A stretch of DNA of 64,000 nt from Engelhardtia mirabilis (GTDB taxonomy: Bacteria; Planctomycetota; UBA1135; GCA-002686595): contig CP036296.1 of the NCBI GenBank assembly GCA_007751255.1, positions 3,596,001 to 3,660,000 of the forward strand. Reading direction: 5' to 3'. The notes below the pieces were generated by a model. The model was given only the letters and a program-made list of their open reading frames with translations. It did no database searches and was not told the origin of the DNA. The position numbers and the translations under genes are program-made. Numbering within the stretch: position 1 is the first letter of the stretch; each line of letters starts with the position of its first letter. Shown piece by piece: positions 30,600 to 38,662 of the stretch.

Positions 30600-30658
30600 G
30601 CCGGAGGGTGGTAGCGGTGGACGGACTTGAACCGCCGACCCGCGAATCGTGATTCCGC
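30600..30658 (-). repeat. Left copy of tRNA-derived direct repeat (candidate attachment site)
   Basis: Copy of the 3' half of a tRNA-Met gene on the minus strand. The first 45 bp (30600-30644) are identical to 49121-49165, and 11 of the next 14 also match. It includes the acceptor 3' strand CACCGCT with A73 and an encoded CCA, the T arm (GGCGG/TTCAAGT/CCGTC) and the anticodon arm. The loop reads ATCACGA (anticodon CAC) instead of a Met loop, and the upstream 5' half cannot form the matching acceptor AGCGGTG. It is therefore a remnant and not a working tRNA. I interpret it as the left boundary of an integrated island. Confidence 0.75.
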
Positions 30659-31244
30659 GGACCGACTGGCCTGAGCGCGCTACGGCACAAACGGTTGGGT
30701 CGATCGCCGAGACGGACCTACCGCGCAGCTTGCCCGGGTAAGCGGGGCTCGAGGAGATCGTCGTGGCCTGGTCCGCCCTACCGGACGCGGTGCGTTCGGC
30801 GGTTCTGACGCTCATTCGGGCCGGGCGAGGGGCCCACGAGCGGCCCTCGCAGCCCGGGTCCTAACCGCGGAGCGACGGGGAGAGGCGCCCCCGCTGCTCG
30901 GCGGCGACTCTCGCGAGGCAGCGCGCACTGGGCCGAGCGAGGGGCCGGACGGGAAGGCCGTGCGACCGGATCTCCCGCGCCAGTACCTGCCCGCCCCGTC
31001 GCCCGCCGATCGATCGAGGCGCGCCCGGCTGGCGGATCCACGTCCGCCAGAGCTGGGACCCGAGGAGGACGATTCGGGGCTCGACACGGCCCCGCGATCC
31101 GAGCCCAGTCGGGCCTGGCTGCGAGGTCGGGGGAGACGGGTGCCGCCATCGGATTCGGCAGAGGGGGGACGGCAGCAGGGGAGGTTCGCCACGTCGTCGA
31201 GCCCCGCGCGAGGCGGTTCCTCGCGGCCTCTGCCCCGATCCCCG

Positions 31245-32396
31245 ATGCAATCGAATCGTCAGATGCAGGCCACGCGGGACGCGCTCCCCGGTGGCCGCCC
31301 CGTACAGATCTTCTGGACTTGGCTCACCGGCCTCCCGGCCACGGGCGAGCTCCCCGCCATCCGCTGGACGCCCTGGACCCGCCTCGCGGTGTCCTTGCTC
31401 GTGCTCGGCAGCGGCGTGGCCGCCGCCACGTGGGCGACGTCCGGCCCCGCCGTCCAGTGGCTCGCCCTGGTTCCGGCCTGGCTCCTCACCACGGGTGCTC
31501 TGCGCCACCTCTACATCGTCACCGGCCACTACGCGGCCCACAGCGACTTCTCCGGCTCGAAGCGGGTCGACCGCGCCCTGGCCGAGCTCTTCTCGACCCT
31601 GTCCTTCACCATCCCCTTCGACCTCTACCGCCGCGACCACGCCCGATTCCACCACTCGAGCCGGCTGGGGACGCCCCTGGACCCCGACGTCCGCTTCCTG
31701 TGGCGATCGGGTTTCGGGCCCGGCCGGTCGATGGCCCAGCTCTGGCTGCGCCTCGCGACCAGCCTGATCTCGCCCGTCTACCACGGCCGCTACCTCTGGG
31801 GCCGGATCCGCTCGAACCTCTGGGACGCGCCGCGATACCGCGTGGTGCTCGGCTGGGCCTACGTCGTGTCGACCGCTCTGGTCCTCGCTGCGACCGGCAG
31901 TGCGGCGACCTGGGCCCTGGTCTGGCTGGTGCCCGCCGTGCTCGGGTTCCAGGCCTCGGCCCTGCTCCAGTTCCTCTCCGAGCACCGTTGGTGGCTCGAT
32001 CTCCCCGCGGGCAAGCTCCGGCTGGCGCGCCTGACCTTCGGACGCTTCCTGCTGCTCCCCTTCCCGGATCGCAACCTGACCGGACCCGCTCGACACACCG
32101 GCGCACTCGCGTCGTTCTGGGCGAAGGTCCTCCTCCTCCAGCTGCCGGCTCGGATCGCGGTGCTCGTCGGGGACCTGCCCCAGCACGACCTGCACCACCG
32201 CCGCTCGGTCTACGACTGGGCCAACGCCGTGTTCGTGCGGCAGCGTGATGTCGAGGCCGGCAGCCCCGGCTTCCCCGAGCCCTACGGTGGGGTCGCCGGC
32301 ACTCTCGCCGACCACGTGGGCGAGGTCTTCCGGAGCTGGGCCGAGCGAGGGCGTCCGACCGCGGAGGAACTGGCGGCTCTCGAGAGTGCCCAGTAG
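31245..32396 (+). CDS. Fatty acid desaturase-like membrane di-iron enzyme
   Basis: 383 aa with several hydrophobic helices and the three histidine clusters of membrane desaturases/hydroxylases: 'GHYAAHSDF', 'RRDHARFHH' and 'DLPQHDLHHR'. These bind two irons and use O2 to desaturate or hydroxylate an acyl chain or related lipid; the substrate cannot be told. The ATG giving MQSNRQM was chosen because the frame further upstream encodes only a disordered Arg/Pro-rich stretch. It is the first gene inside the tRNA-bounded island and ends at its own terminator before DGR target 1. Confidence 0.75.
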   Translation: MQSNRQMQATRDALPGGRPVQIFWTWLTGLPATGELPAIRWTPWTRLAVSLLVLGSGVAAATWATSGPAVQWLALVPAWLLTTGALRHLYIVTGHYAAHSDFSGSKRVDRALAELFSTLSFTIPFDLYRRDHARFHHSSRLGTPLDPDVRFLWRSGFGPGRSMAQLWLRLATSLISPVYHGRYLWGRIRSNLWDAPRYRVVLGWAYVVSTALVLAATGSAATWALVWLVPAVLGFQASALLQFLSEHRWWLDLPAGKLRLARLTFGRFLLLPFPDRNLTGPARHTGALASFWAKVLLLQLPARIAVLVGDLPQHDLHHRRSVYDWANAVFVRQRDVEAGSPGFPEPYGGVAGTLADHVGEVFRSWAERGRPTAEELAALESAQ

Positions 32397-32411
32397 GCCC
32401 ATGGGCCCAGC

Positions 32412-32447
32412 GGGCCGCCCGGGGCGAGTGAAGCCCCGGGCCGGCCC
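32412..32447 (+). terminator. Terminator hairpin after desaturase gene
   Basis: A 14-bp GC-rich stem with one bulge (inner arms CCCGGGGC and GCCCCGGG, 7-nt loop; outer arms GGGCCG and CGGCCC) lies between the desaturase stop and the DGR target 1 start. It suggests that target 1 is transcribed separately. Confidence 0.55.
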
Positions 32448-32492
32448 GGCCAACTCGCCGCACGATCCCGACTCCCGCTACCTTGAGCGGCG

Positions 32493-35400
32493 ATGAAGGA
32501 CCCGGAGATCTGGCCTCCCTGGCTCGTCCGTATTCGCGCTCAGCAGGGAAACGAGGAGGGAGTCGGCGCTGGTCTGCTGATCGCCCCCGACCTCGTCCTC
32601 ACCGCGTGGCACGTGGTGAACGTCGACGGCAAGTACCGTGGCACGGCGACGTCGGGCGGGACCCCGATGGCCGCGGCCAGGATCGACCTGGAGATCGGAG
32701 GCAAGCACCGCCGGTCCATCCCGACCCCCCACCAGCGGCATGTGTCCTTCGCCGACAAGCCCGTCGACGACGAAGGCCAAGGCCGCGACTACGACCTCGC
32801 GCTGGTCCGGCTCGAAGAGGACCCGGTCCCGATCGATTCGGGCGACCTCCTTCCGATCGCCCGCGGTGTGCGACGACTCGAGTACCTGGCCCTCGGTGAC
32901 CTCGGTCCGGACGAGCCCTTCCAGGTCGTAGGGTTTCCGGGTGGGAGCCTGCGCACGAAGCGTTTCGACGACGGTGCCCCCGACCCGGAGCGTGCCGGCG
33001 ACGAGTTCTACGAGGTCCACCTGGGCCACCGAGTTCCCGAGGGCTACAGCGGCGGACCCATTCTGGCCGAGGTCGACGGCCAAGCTCTGTGCCTGGGGCT
33101 CGCGAGCCTCGGTGGAGCCACGGTCGGCTCTTCGGTCCAGACCTTCTCGGGAGCGATCATCGAGTTCCTCGATCAACAGAAGGTCCTTCGACGCGAAGGC
33201 GATCGGCTTCAGGTACCGACCGAGGACCTCGGCCGATTGCTCCTGCGCAGGCCACTCGAGTGCATCGCGGAACGCAACGACCGGCTTCCGCCGATCTTGT
33301 CCCGGTCCGCCCGCAAGGAGTGGAAGCTGCACGACCTGTTCCAGGAGCGGATCGTCGTGGACCGGGCAGCGACGGGCGGTGGCGACAGTGACGGTAACGC
33401 GAAGGCCGGTGGCCTGAGGGAGTTGGTGGATTGGACGCCCACCGTCGACTCGCCCCCGCGATGGGTCCTGCGAGGCGCGGGGGGAACCGGCAAGACGACT
33501 CTCCTGCGCCACCTCGCCTTCGAGCTGGCCCGCGAGGCGAATCAGGCCGGGGATGGCGCAGCGCTGCCACCGGTGGCCATCTTCCTGCGCCTGCCCCTCA
33601 TCGTCCGTCGAGGGCCCGACTGGAGAGCGGCGCTGTTCGACGAGCTGAGAGATCGCGTGGATCGTGCTGCGATCCTCACGAGGGCGCTCAGCTCGCGCGT
33701 TTCCGAACCCCGGATCCTGCTGCTGCTCGACGGGCTCGACGAGGTCGACGCCGGAGAAGTGACCGAGAACACCATCTCGCTCCTGCTTCAGGGCCTGCCC
33801 GATCACCTCCCCGGAGTCGGCCTGGTCGTGGGCACTCGCCCGACGGGCTTCGACGACCGAGAGCCGGCGCTCACGCGACACTGGAACACCGCTTCGGTCG
33901 AGCCCCTGGATCGAGATCACCAGATCCGACTGGTCACCGAGGTGTCGAAGGCGATCGGCCGGCCTTGCTCAGAGAAGGCGACCGCCGCATGGGTCCATCA
34001 GATCAGTCGGGACGAGCGATTCGCCGACATCCGCGGCAACCCACTCTGGTTGACGCTGGCCGCCCTCGCCGTGGACCCGGAGACGGGGGCTCCACCGCCG
34101 TCCATGTCGGGCCTGCTCGCCAAGGCAGTCGACCACCTTGTAATGGGCATGCACCGCGGCGACCTCGAGCCCAGAGCTCGCCGCAGACGTACTCCCGTGG
34201 CAGGTCCGATCCCCAGCGCGGCCCGTCCGGTCTTGGGAACGATCGCACTCGCCATGACCCTCCAGCGTCAGGACGAACTCCGCTTCGACGACCTGGTCGA
34301 GGTCTGCAAGAACCTCCGCAAGAGAGCGGACCACGACGTCCGAGGCAGCGATGAACTCTGGGCTCGGTTGACGGAAGCCTGGGAATTGCTCGAGGACGAT
34401 TCGGAGGAGAGCATCCTCGATCAGCTTTCGCTCGGCACCGATATCCTGAGCCCGCTCGAGGAGGACGGCGAACAAGTGGAAGACGGGGGATCCGACGCCG
34501 ACGAGCTCTGGTCCTTCAGACATCGGACCGTGAAGGAGTTCCTCTCTGCCGATCAGCTCCGCCGCATGCTCGAAGGCGACGACGCTCCTCACGCCCAACA
34601 GCTGATCGAGGCAGGCCTCGACGCCGACCTCGAGGGCTCGGTCCGGCACTGGGCCGGACCTGCGGCCCTTCTCGTCGAGATGCTCGACGACGCGACCGGG
34701 GCGGAACGCGTGCTCCGGTGCCTCGCACCGAGGGATCCCGAGGCCGCTCGCCGCGCCCTGCTAGGAAGACCGAACGCCACGGTGGGCTCGATCCACATCG
34801 TCTTGGCGTCGCTCGAAAAGGAAGGGGACCGCGCGGCGGTGATCGAGCAGATCGATCGGCTGATCGAGGATCGTCAGGAGGCCTTCGATCTCCTGCGAAG
34901 CCTCGGCCTCGATCCCCGGATCCGAGCGGACCTGTACTTCGTCGACGAAGCACTGCTGGCCTTCGGAGTGCGGCACGAGGATCTCGCGGACGAGGCCGAT
35001 GCCGCGAGACTGCGGATCTACGAGGAGCTGCCGGTCGAGCCGACGTGGCGTGCACCGTTCGAGCGGACGTTCGGGGATCCGGGGGTGCCCCTGTGGCGAC
35101 CGGTAACGCGGCACCTGACGTTCGGTTACGGCGATCGCGAGCTGGAGCAGGTGACGGAGCAGCCGTTCCAGATCTCGGCGGTTCCGGTGACGGAGGAGAT
35201 GTACCGGATATTCGACCCGCACGATGATCAGCGGAAGTCGGAGCCAGGTCTCCTTCCGGCGCGCTCGGTCAGTTGGTGGGGTGCGATGGCCTTCTGTCGC
35301 TGGGCCGGAGCGAAGCTCGGTTTCGGTCTCGCCGGGAGCCTGCCGACAGAGCGTCAGTGGGAGTGTGCCGCGCGGGCCGGGACCGAGAGCGACTACTGGT

Positions 35401-35717
35401 TCGGCCCCGAGGCGCTCGACGAGCATGGGTGGTATGGGCAGAACTCTGAGTCTCGTGCCCACGATGTCGCGACTCGGCCGCCGAACGGCGACCGGCCCCA
35501 GCAGCCCAACCCGAACGGCCTTTTCGATGTCCACGGAAACGTCTGGGAGTGGTGTGTGGACCTCTTCGGCCGCGACGGCCCGAGGCGCGTGTTGCGCGGC
35601 GGTTGCTTCTGGTACGCGGCCGCGAGCTGTCGCTCGGGGTTCCGCTACTGGGACCACCCGGCGGACCGCGACCGGCTCCGGGGCTTCCGCGTCGTCCTCC
35701 CGGCCGACCTTCGATGA
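32493..35717 (+). CDS. DGR target 1: trypsin-like protease, NACHT NTPase and variable FGE-fold domain
   Basis: 1074 aa. Residues ~1-230 are a trypsin-like protease with a full triad: His40 in 'LTAWHV', Asp101 in 'DYDLALV', Ser186 in 'GYSGGP'. Residues ~315-640 are a NACHT-type STAND NTPase with P-loop 'GAGGTGKTT' (328-336), Walker B 'LLLLDGLDEV' (~410-419) and a later 'FRHRTVKEFLSADQL' typical of STAND proteins. Residues ~840-1074 are an FGE-sulfatase (SUMF1-like) C-type-lectin fold with 'GSLPTERQWECAARAG' and 'GLFDVHGNVWEWC'. The last ~45 residues are the variable repeat copied from the TR. No signal peptide, so cytoplasmic. It converges on the RT gene. Confidence 0.93.
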   Translation: MKDPEIWPPWLVRIRAQQGNEEGVGAGLLIAPDLVLTAWHVVNVDGKYRGTATSGGTPMAAARIDLEIGGKHRRSIPTPHQRHVSFADKPVDDEGQGRDYDLALVRLEEDPVPIDSGDLLPIARGVRRLEYLALGDLGPDEPFQVVGFPGGSLRTKRFDDGAPDPERAGDEFYEVHLGHRVPEGYSGGPILAEVDGQALCLGLASLGGATVGSSVQTFSGAIIEFLDQQKVLRREGDRLQVPTEDLGRLLLRRPLECIAERNDRLPPILSRSARKEWKLHDLFQERIVVDRAATGGGDSDGNAKAGGLRELVDWTPTVDSPPRWVLRGAGGTGKTTLLRHLAFELAREANQAGDGAALPPVAIFLRLPLIVRRGPDWRAALFDELRDRVDRAAILTRALSSRVSEPRILLLLDGLDEVDAGEVTENTISLLLQGLPDHLPGVGLVVGTRPTGFDDREPALTRHWNTASVEPLDRDHQIRLVTEVSKAIGRPCSEKATAAWVHQISRDERFADIRGNPLWLTLAALAVDPETGAPPPSMSGLLAKAVDHLVMGMHRGDLEPRARRRRTPVAGPIPSAARPVLGTIALAMTLQRQDELRFDDLVEVCKNLRKRADHDVRGSDELWARLTEAWELLEDDSEESILDQLSLGTDILSPLEEDGEQVEDGGSDADELWSFRHRTVKEFLSADQLRRMLEGDDAPHAQQLIEAGLDADLEGSVRHWAGPAALLVEMLDDATGAERVLRCLAPRDPEAARRALLGRPNATVGSIHIVLASLEKEGDRAAVIEQIDRLIEDRQEAFDLLRSLGLDPRIRADLYFVDEALLAFGVRHEDLADEADAARLRIYEELPVEPTWRAPFERTFGDPGVPLWRPVTRHLTFGYGDRELEQVTEQPFQISAVPVTEEMYRIFDPHDDQRKSEPGLLPARSVSWWGAMAFCRWAGAKLGFGLAGSLPTERQWECAARAGTESDYWFGPEALDEHGWYGQNSESRAHDVATRPPNGDRPQQPNPNGLFDVHGNVWEWCVDLFGRDGPRRVLRGGCFWYAAASCRSGFRYWDHPADRDRLRGFRVVLPADLR
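35575..35709 (+). repeat. DGR variable repeat VR1 (end of target 1)
   Basis: 135-bp copy of the TR at 37193-37327. I count 15 substitutions at positions that are A in the TR and 1 elsewhere (a G to C). Changed codons include AAC to TAC, GAC, AGC and CTC, and TAC to TTC. The encoded variable face is spaced through 'RGGCFWYAAASCRSGFRYWD' and on to 'RDRLRGF'. The last ~25 bp contain no A in the TR and are conserved, fitting the role of the mutagenic-homing initiation region. Confidence 0.93.
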
Positions 35718-35734
35718 TCGATCTTTGAGATGTG
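35711..35734 (+). promoter_or_regulatory. Conserved element downstream of VR1 (candidate DGR homing site)
   Basis: 24-bp element containing GATCTTTGAGATGTG, overlapping the stop codon of target 1. The same element follows VR2 and VR3. The core ATCT-TTG-AGAT can form a short hairpin. It is absent next to the TR, as expected for a feature marking the recipient repeat. Confidence 0.6.
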
Positions 35735-36042
35735 TTCGAATGTGGACCCGAACGGACGTTCCATTCCTCGCGCGGCCCTCGATGACCGAACAGAATTCCG
35801 GTCGTCCCGTTGTTCCGGTCGTCTGCGACCGATCGGTTCTCGAACGCCCCAGATCCCCGGGAACCGAGCCTCCGGTCCCCGCCCAGAAATGGCCCGTTGT
35901 GACCGGCCGACCCGACATCCGGAAGCAGGACGACCCTCAACGGCCATCAGGTTCCGGATCGGGCCTACCCCCTCCACACCCGAGGAGCGCGGCTCGGCCA
36001 CCAAGGTCAGCCCGACGCCCTCGACCGCTCTGACGGCTTTCC
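35735..36042. other. Intergenic region between target 1 and reverse transcriptase
   Basis: About 310 bp between convergent genes. Open frames exist but lack protein-like composition. I see no clear terminator hairpin. Confidence 0.45.
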
Positions 36043-37068
36043 TCAGACGCACAGGACGCTTCCCAACGCTCCTGCCCAACCCTCAGCAGGAATGGCCGGC
36101 CCGGTCCCACGAACGTACCTGGCCGCCCGTGCGCCCATCCGCCTCGCGTGCCTCGGGAGGGGTTCGATCCCGCTGCGGGTTACCAAGTGTCCGAGGGCAT
36201 CGAGGCGACCGCTGCAGGATCGCGGGCGAGCCCCGGGGCGCTTCAATCGCAGACCGAGTCGCTCGTCGAGGTACCGCCCCACGTCGTCCCGCGCGGCCCG
36301 CAAGGCCGACCTAGAGTCACCGAACAGGAACAGATCGTCGACGTAGCGGACATAGCCGGGCACGCGAAGCTCGCGCGCGACATGGCTGTCGAGGCCCAGC
36401 GGCACAACGTGGGCCGCCAAGACCTGGCTCGTGTACGCACCGATGGGCAGTCCCTCGCCGGGCGGCGGCCAATCGGGATCCAGTCGAGCGAAGGCTCGTA
36501 CGTGACGATCGTCGTAGAGGCCCCGCCCGGACTCCAGGATCCGATCGACGACCTGCAGGAACCGCTCGTCGCGGATCCGGCGACGGAGCAGGGACCGGAC
36601 CAGCTCGATCCGGATGCTCGGGAAGTAGCTTCGAACGTCCAGATGCACGAACCACGCATGACGGCGGACCAGCTCCAGGATCCGGAGCAACGCGCGATGG
36701 GTTCCCCGTCCGGTGCGGCAGGCGTAGTCCGCGTCCGATAGGGATCGCTCGAGCACAGCCTCGACCAGGCGCGCGACCGCCGTGTGCACCACTCGATCCA
36801 GGACCGATGCTCGTGCGATGACCCGGGGCTTGGGATCGTGCAGGAACAAGAGATCGAAGGCCCCGTGCCGCCAACGGGCGTCCACGAGCGCGGCACGCAA
36901 CTCGCGAAGCTCGGATTCCCGGCGGAACAGGAAGGTCGCGACATCCGCCCGCCGCCGCTTCCCCCGGACGGTGACCCGCGCAGCCTCGTCGAGCCGGTCC
37001 TCGTCGACCAGCTGCTCGAAGAGGCCGCCCGTGGTCCTGGTCAAGGTGCCCCTCCGGACGCTCGCCAC
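36043..37068 (-). CDS. Diversity-generating retroelement reverse transcriptase
   Basis: 341 aa, typical length for DGR reverse transcriptases. The palm motifs are present: 'VHLDVRSYFPSI' (Asp144) and the catalytic 'YVRYVDDLFLF' (YVDD, 242-245). The 'GLPIGAYTSQ' segment carries the IGxxxSQ motif specific to DGR enzymes, in place of the QGxxxSP of retrons and group II introns. 'HDPKPRVIARASVLDRVVH' is the usual N-terminal RT block. It makes error-prone cDNA from the TR transcript with adenine-directed misincorporation, in partnership with Avd. The TR lies 124 bp upstream on the same strand, so both should be on one transcript. Confidence 0.96.
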   Translation of the reverse strand: MASVRRGTLTRTTGGLFEQLVDEDRLDEAARVTVRGKRRRADVATFLFRRESELRELRAALVDARWRHGAFDLLFLHDPKPRVIARASVLDRVVHTAVARLVEAVLERSLSDADYACRTGRGTHRALLRILELVRRHAWFVHLDVRSYFPSIRIELVRSLLRRRIRDERFLQVVDRILESGRGLYDDRHVRAFARLDPDWPPPGEGLPIGAYTSQVLAAHVVPLGLDSHVARELRVPGYVRYVDDLFLFGDSRSALRAARDDVGRYLDERLGLRLKRPGARPRSCSGRLDALGHLVTRSGIEPLPRHARRMGARAARYVRGTGPAIPAEGWAGALGSVLCV

Positions 37069-37192
37069 CGGCGGTGACTACGGGAACGGAGGGGCGAGGT
37101 CGGACGAGCGGGCCGGAAGGTCCGGCTGCGACGTCCGCGGGGAGGGGCCTGATCGCGGATCCGCTCGCCTCGCGAGCTCCGTCCGCGGGCTG

Positions 37193-37327
37193 GGTCGGCC
37201 GGGAGGACGACGCGGAAGCCCTGGTTCCGGTTGCGGTTCGCCGGGTGGTTCCTGTTCCGGTACCCCGAGCGACAGTTCGCGGCCGTGTTCCAGTAGCTAC
37301 CGCCGCGCATCACGCGCCTCGGGCCGT
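37193..37327 (-). repeat. DGR template repeat (TR)
   Basis: Non-coding template between the Avd-like and RT genes, same strand as both. Read on the minus strand in the target frame it would encode 'RRVMRGGSYWNTAANCRSGY' and then an Asn-rich stretch built of AAC codons (RNRNHPANRNRNQGF). AAC is the usual DGR choice because changing its A bases reaches many amino acids without making stops. The 3' ~25 bp are free of A. Its 5' end overlaps the last ~30 bp of the Avd-like frame. Confidence 0.95.
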
Positions 37328-37701
37328 GGGGCCCCTGCCCCTGCACCGGACTTGGAGAATCGCCGGGAGCTGCGGCCCCATCCACCGAGCATGCGGCCGA
37401 TCGTGTCGAGCTCCGCCGAAGCGAACCGCATCCGTCGCTTCGTCAGGTAGCCCAGCGACTCGGCGAGCCGCAGCAGCACCCGGAGGCGGACCACACCTCG
37501 ATCGGCGGCGCGACGATGGTCGTCCCTCTCGGCCGGGAAGGTCAATGCTATCGAGACATCCGCGACGAGGTCCTGGACGGCGTCGGCGACCCGTCCGGCC
37601 GAGCACATGGCTTCGGGTTGCGGCCATCGCGCGACCTCGGCCAAGAGCCAGGTCGCGAGGTCATGGCTGCGTACGTAGAGAGGCGCGCGTCGCCAAGTCA
37701 C
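37297..37701 (-). CDS. avd: Avd-like four-helix-bundle DGR accessory protein
   Basis: 134 aa, GTG start overlapping the upstream gene by 4 bp (GTGA). All-helical composition with the late 'AELDTIGRMLGGWGRSSRR', matching the ending of Avd/four-helix-bundle proteins (E.IGR.LGGW.R). In characterised DGRs Avd forms a basic pentameric barrel that binds the RT and template RNA and is needed for mutagenic cDNA synthesis. Position just before the TR and RT is the classical order. The very C-terminal residues run into the TR, so the true 3' end may be shaped by the template. Confidence 0.8.
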   Translation of the reverse strand: MTWRRAPLYVRSHDLATWLLAEVARWPQPEAMCSAGRVADAVQDLVADVSIALTFPAERDDHRRAADRGVVRLRVLLRLAESLGYLTKRRMRFASAELDTIGRMLGGWGRSSRRFSKSGAGAGAPRPEARDARR

Positions 37702-38288
37702 CGCTCGCGCCTCCCGAGCTTCTCGCTCCAGCGGATGAGGCCCCCCAAGGTCGGAAGGACCTCCGACTCAATCCGCGCGGCCCAGGCGAGCTGCTCCCCC
37801 TCCGGCTCGGCGTCCTGGATCAACAGGAGGCCCACGCAACGGCTCATCAAGCACCGGGCGCGGCGGAGGGCCTCGCCCTTACGATCCGCGTCGTAGGCGT
37901 GGACGCCCTCGCAGACGGCCAGCAGTCCGGACAGGAGCGCGCGCTCCGCAGCGGACGACGATGATCCTGTCGATGCCGCGGTTGCTCGCATAGCCGCGAG
38001 AACCGCGCGCCCACGACGAAAGCACTCGACGTCCTCCACGGATCGCCGACGGTCACCGTGCCGCACGGCCGCCCTTGAGGGAAGGGCCTCTTCGACCGCC
38101 TCGCGCACATCGTCGGCTCGTCGTTGGAGCGACTGACGCTGATCCTCGGTCAAGGGCAGGCTCTCGCGCCGGATGCGCCAGGACTTGCCATGCTTGGCCC
38201 CCCGCAACTCACCCCGTGCGAGCCGTGCACGGACGGCGCGCGGGCTCACCCCGAGAACGACGGCAGCTTCGCGAACGCTCAGTTCCAT
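37698..38288 (-). CDS. Helix-turn-helix protein with a helical (Avd-like?) C-terminal domain
   Basis: 196 aa from the ATG giving 'MELSVREAAVVLGVSPRAVR'. The first ~45 residues are an excisionase/MerR-type HTH ('ARLARGELRGAKHGKSWRI'), a DNA-binding domain. The remaining ~140 residues are helical and end 'LPTLGGLIRWSEKLGRRER', which resembles the end of Avd-type bundles; that likeness is by eye. Coupled to the Avd gene by GTGA. It could regulate the DGR operon or bring RT/Avd to DNA. A longer frame upstream is compositionally non-protein-like. Confidence 0.7.
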   Translation of the reverse strand: MELSVREAAVVLGVSPRAVRARLARGELRGAKHGKSWRIRRESLPLTEDQRQSLQRRADDVREAVEEALPSRAAVRHGDRRRSVEDVECFRRGRAVLAAMRATAASTGSSSSAAERALLSGLLAVCEGVHAYDADRKGEALRRARCLMSRCVGLLLIQDAEPEGEQLAWAARIESEVLPTLGGLIRWSEKLGRRER

Positions 38289-38638
38289 CCCGGTGGATCG
38301 AACCGGCTGGATGGATCGAGGTTCCGATCCAGAAGACGATCTCGTGGACGTCGTGGAACTCGTGACCTCCTCGAGGATGCCGATGACCGGATCGAGGGAC
38401 GAAGTGGCCATCGACGGCCGCATGAGTAGCCATCAATGGCCGCAACTGGCCGTCGCGACGTGTGAGCGGTCAGTGCGGGAGGTCGAACCGAGTCCAATCG
38501 GAAACGACACCGGCACGCGACGGCCGAACGGCGCAGGGGTCGCCTCGGTCTCGGGATCCCACCGGAACTGGGTCCGGCCACGTGGTGCCGAGAATCGGCA
38601 CTGCGCGTCCCCTCGGCGACGCTCGGGCCGCTCGAAGA
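38289..38638. other. Spacer between target 2 and HTH gene
   Basis: 350 bp with no supported gene. It holds an 8-bp inverted repeat CGACGGCC/GGCCGTCG (38412-38419 and 38448-38455) amid further GGCC-rich near repeats, about 125-165 bp before the HTH start. This could be an operator for the HTH protein. A promoter for the HTH-Avd-TR-RT unit may lie here. Confidence 0.4.
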
Positions 38639-38662
38639 CACATCTCAAAGATCGATCATCGA
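38639..38662 (-). promoter_or_regulatory. Conserved element downstream of VR2
   Basis: Minus-strand copy of the 24-bp element (core GATCTTTGAGATGTG) that also follows VR1 and VR3. It overlaps the stop codon of target 2. Confidence 0.6.

Larger units (their letters stand above)
30278..31244. other. Long intergenic region with terminator, tandem repeat and tRNA remnant
   Basis: About 970 bp with no gene that I can support. It contains the glnN terminator (30346-30373), then two overlapping near-identical 22-bp units (30385-30406 and 30404-30425, differing at one base, core TGTGCCCCTTTGGG) plus a degenerate third. The tRNA-derived direct repeat (30600-30658) comes next. The rest, to the desaturase start, has open frames without protein-like composition. 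Confidence 0.6.
34887..35734. repeat. Left arm of 848-bp inverted repeat flanking the RT cassette
   Basis: This segment is nearly identical, without gaps, to the reverse complement of 38639-39486. It covers the region encoding the end of the linker, the whole FGE-fold domain, the variable repeat and the 24-bp downstream element of target 1. The 5' parts of targets 1 and 2 are far more diverged, so the arms reflect recent duplication or gene conversion. Confidence 0.85.

Noticed and set aside
30609-30690. A functional tRNA (Val or Arg) gene
   Set aside because: The 3' half folds, but the sequence upstream gives neither a D arm of normal size nor an acceptor strand pairing with CACCGCT.
36043-37068. 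Retron or group II intron reverse transcriptase
   Set aside because: The motif before the catalytic YVDD is IGxxxSQ, no maturase or msr/msd-like structure is seen, and TR/VR pairs are present.
37041-37385. A protein-coding gene spanning the template repeat
   Set aside because: The open frame translates the TR in the target frame, but it overlaps both the Avd-like and RT ends and has no ribosome binding site. In DGRs the TR is non-coding.
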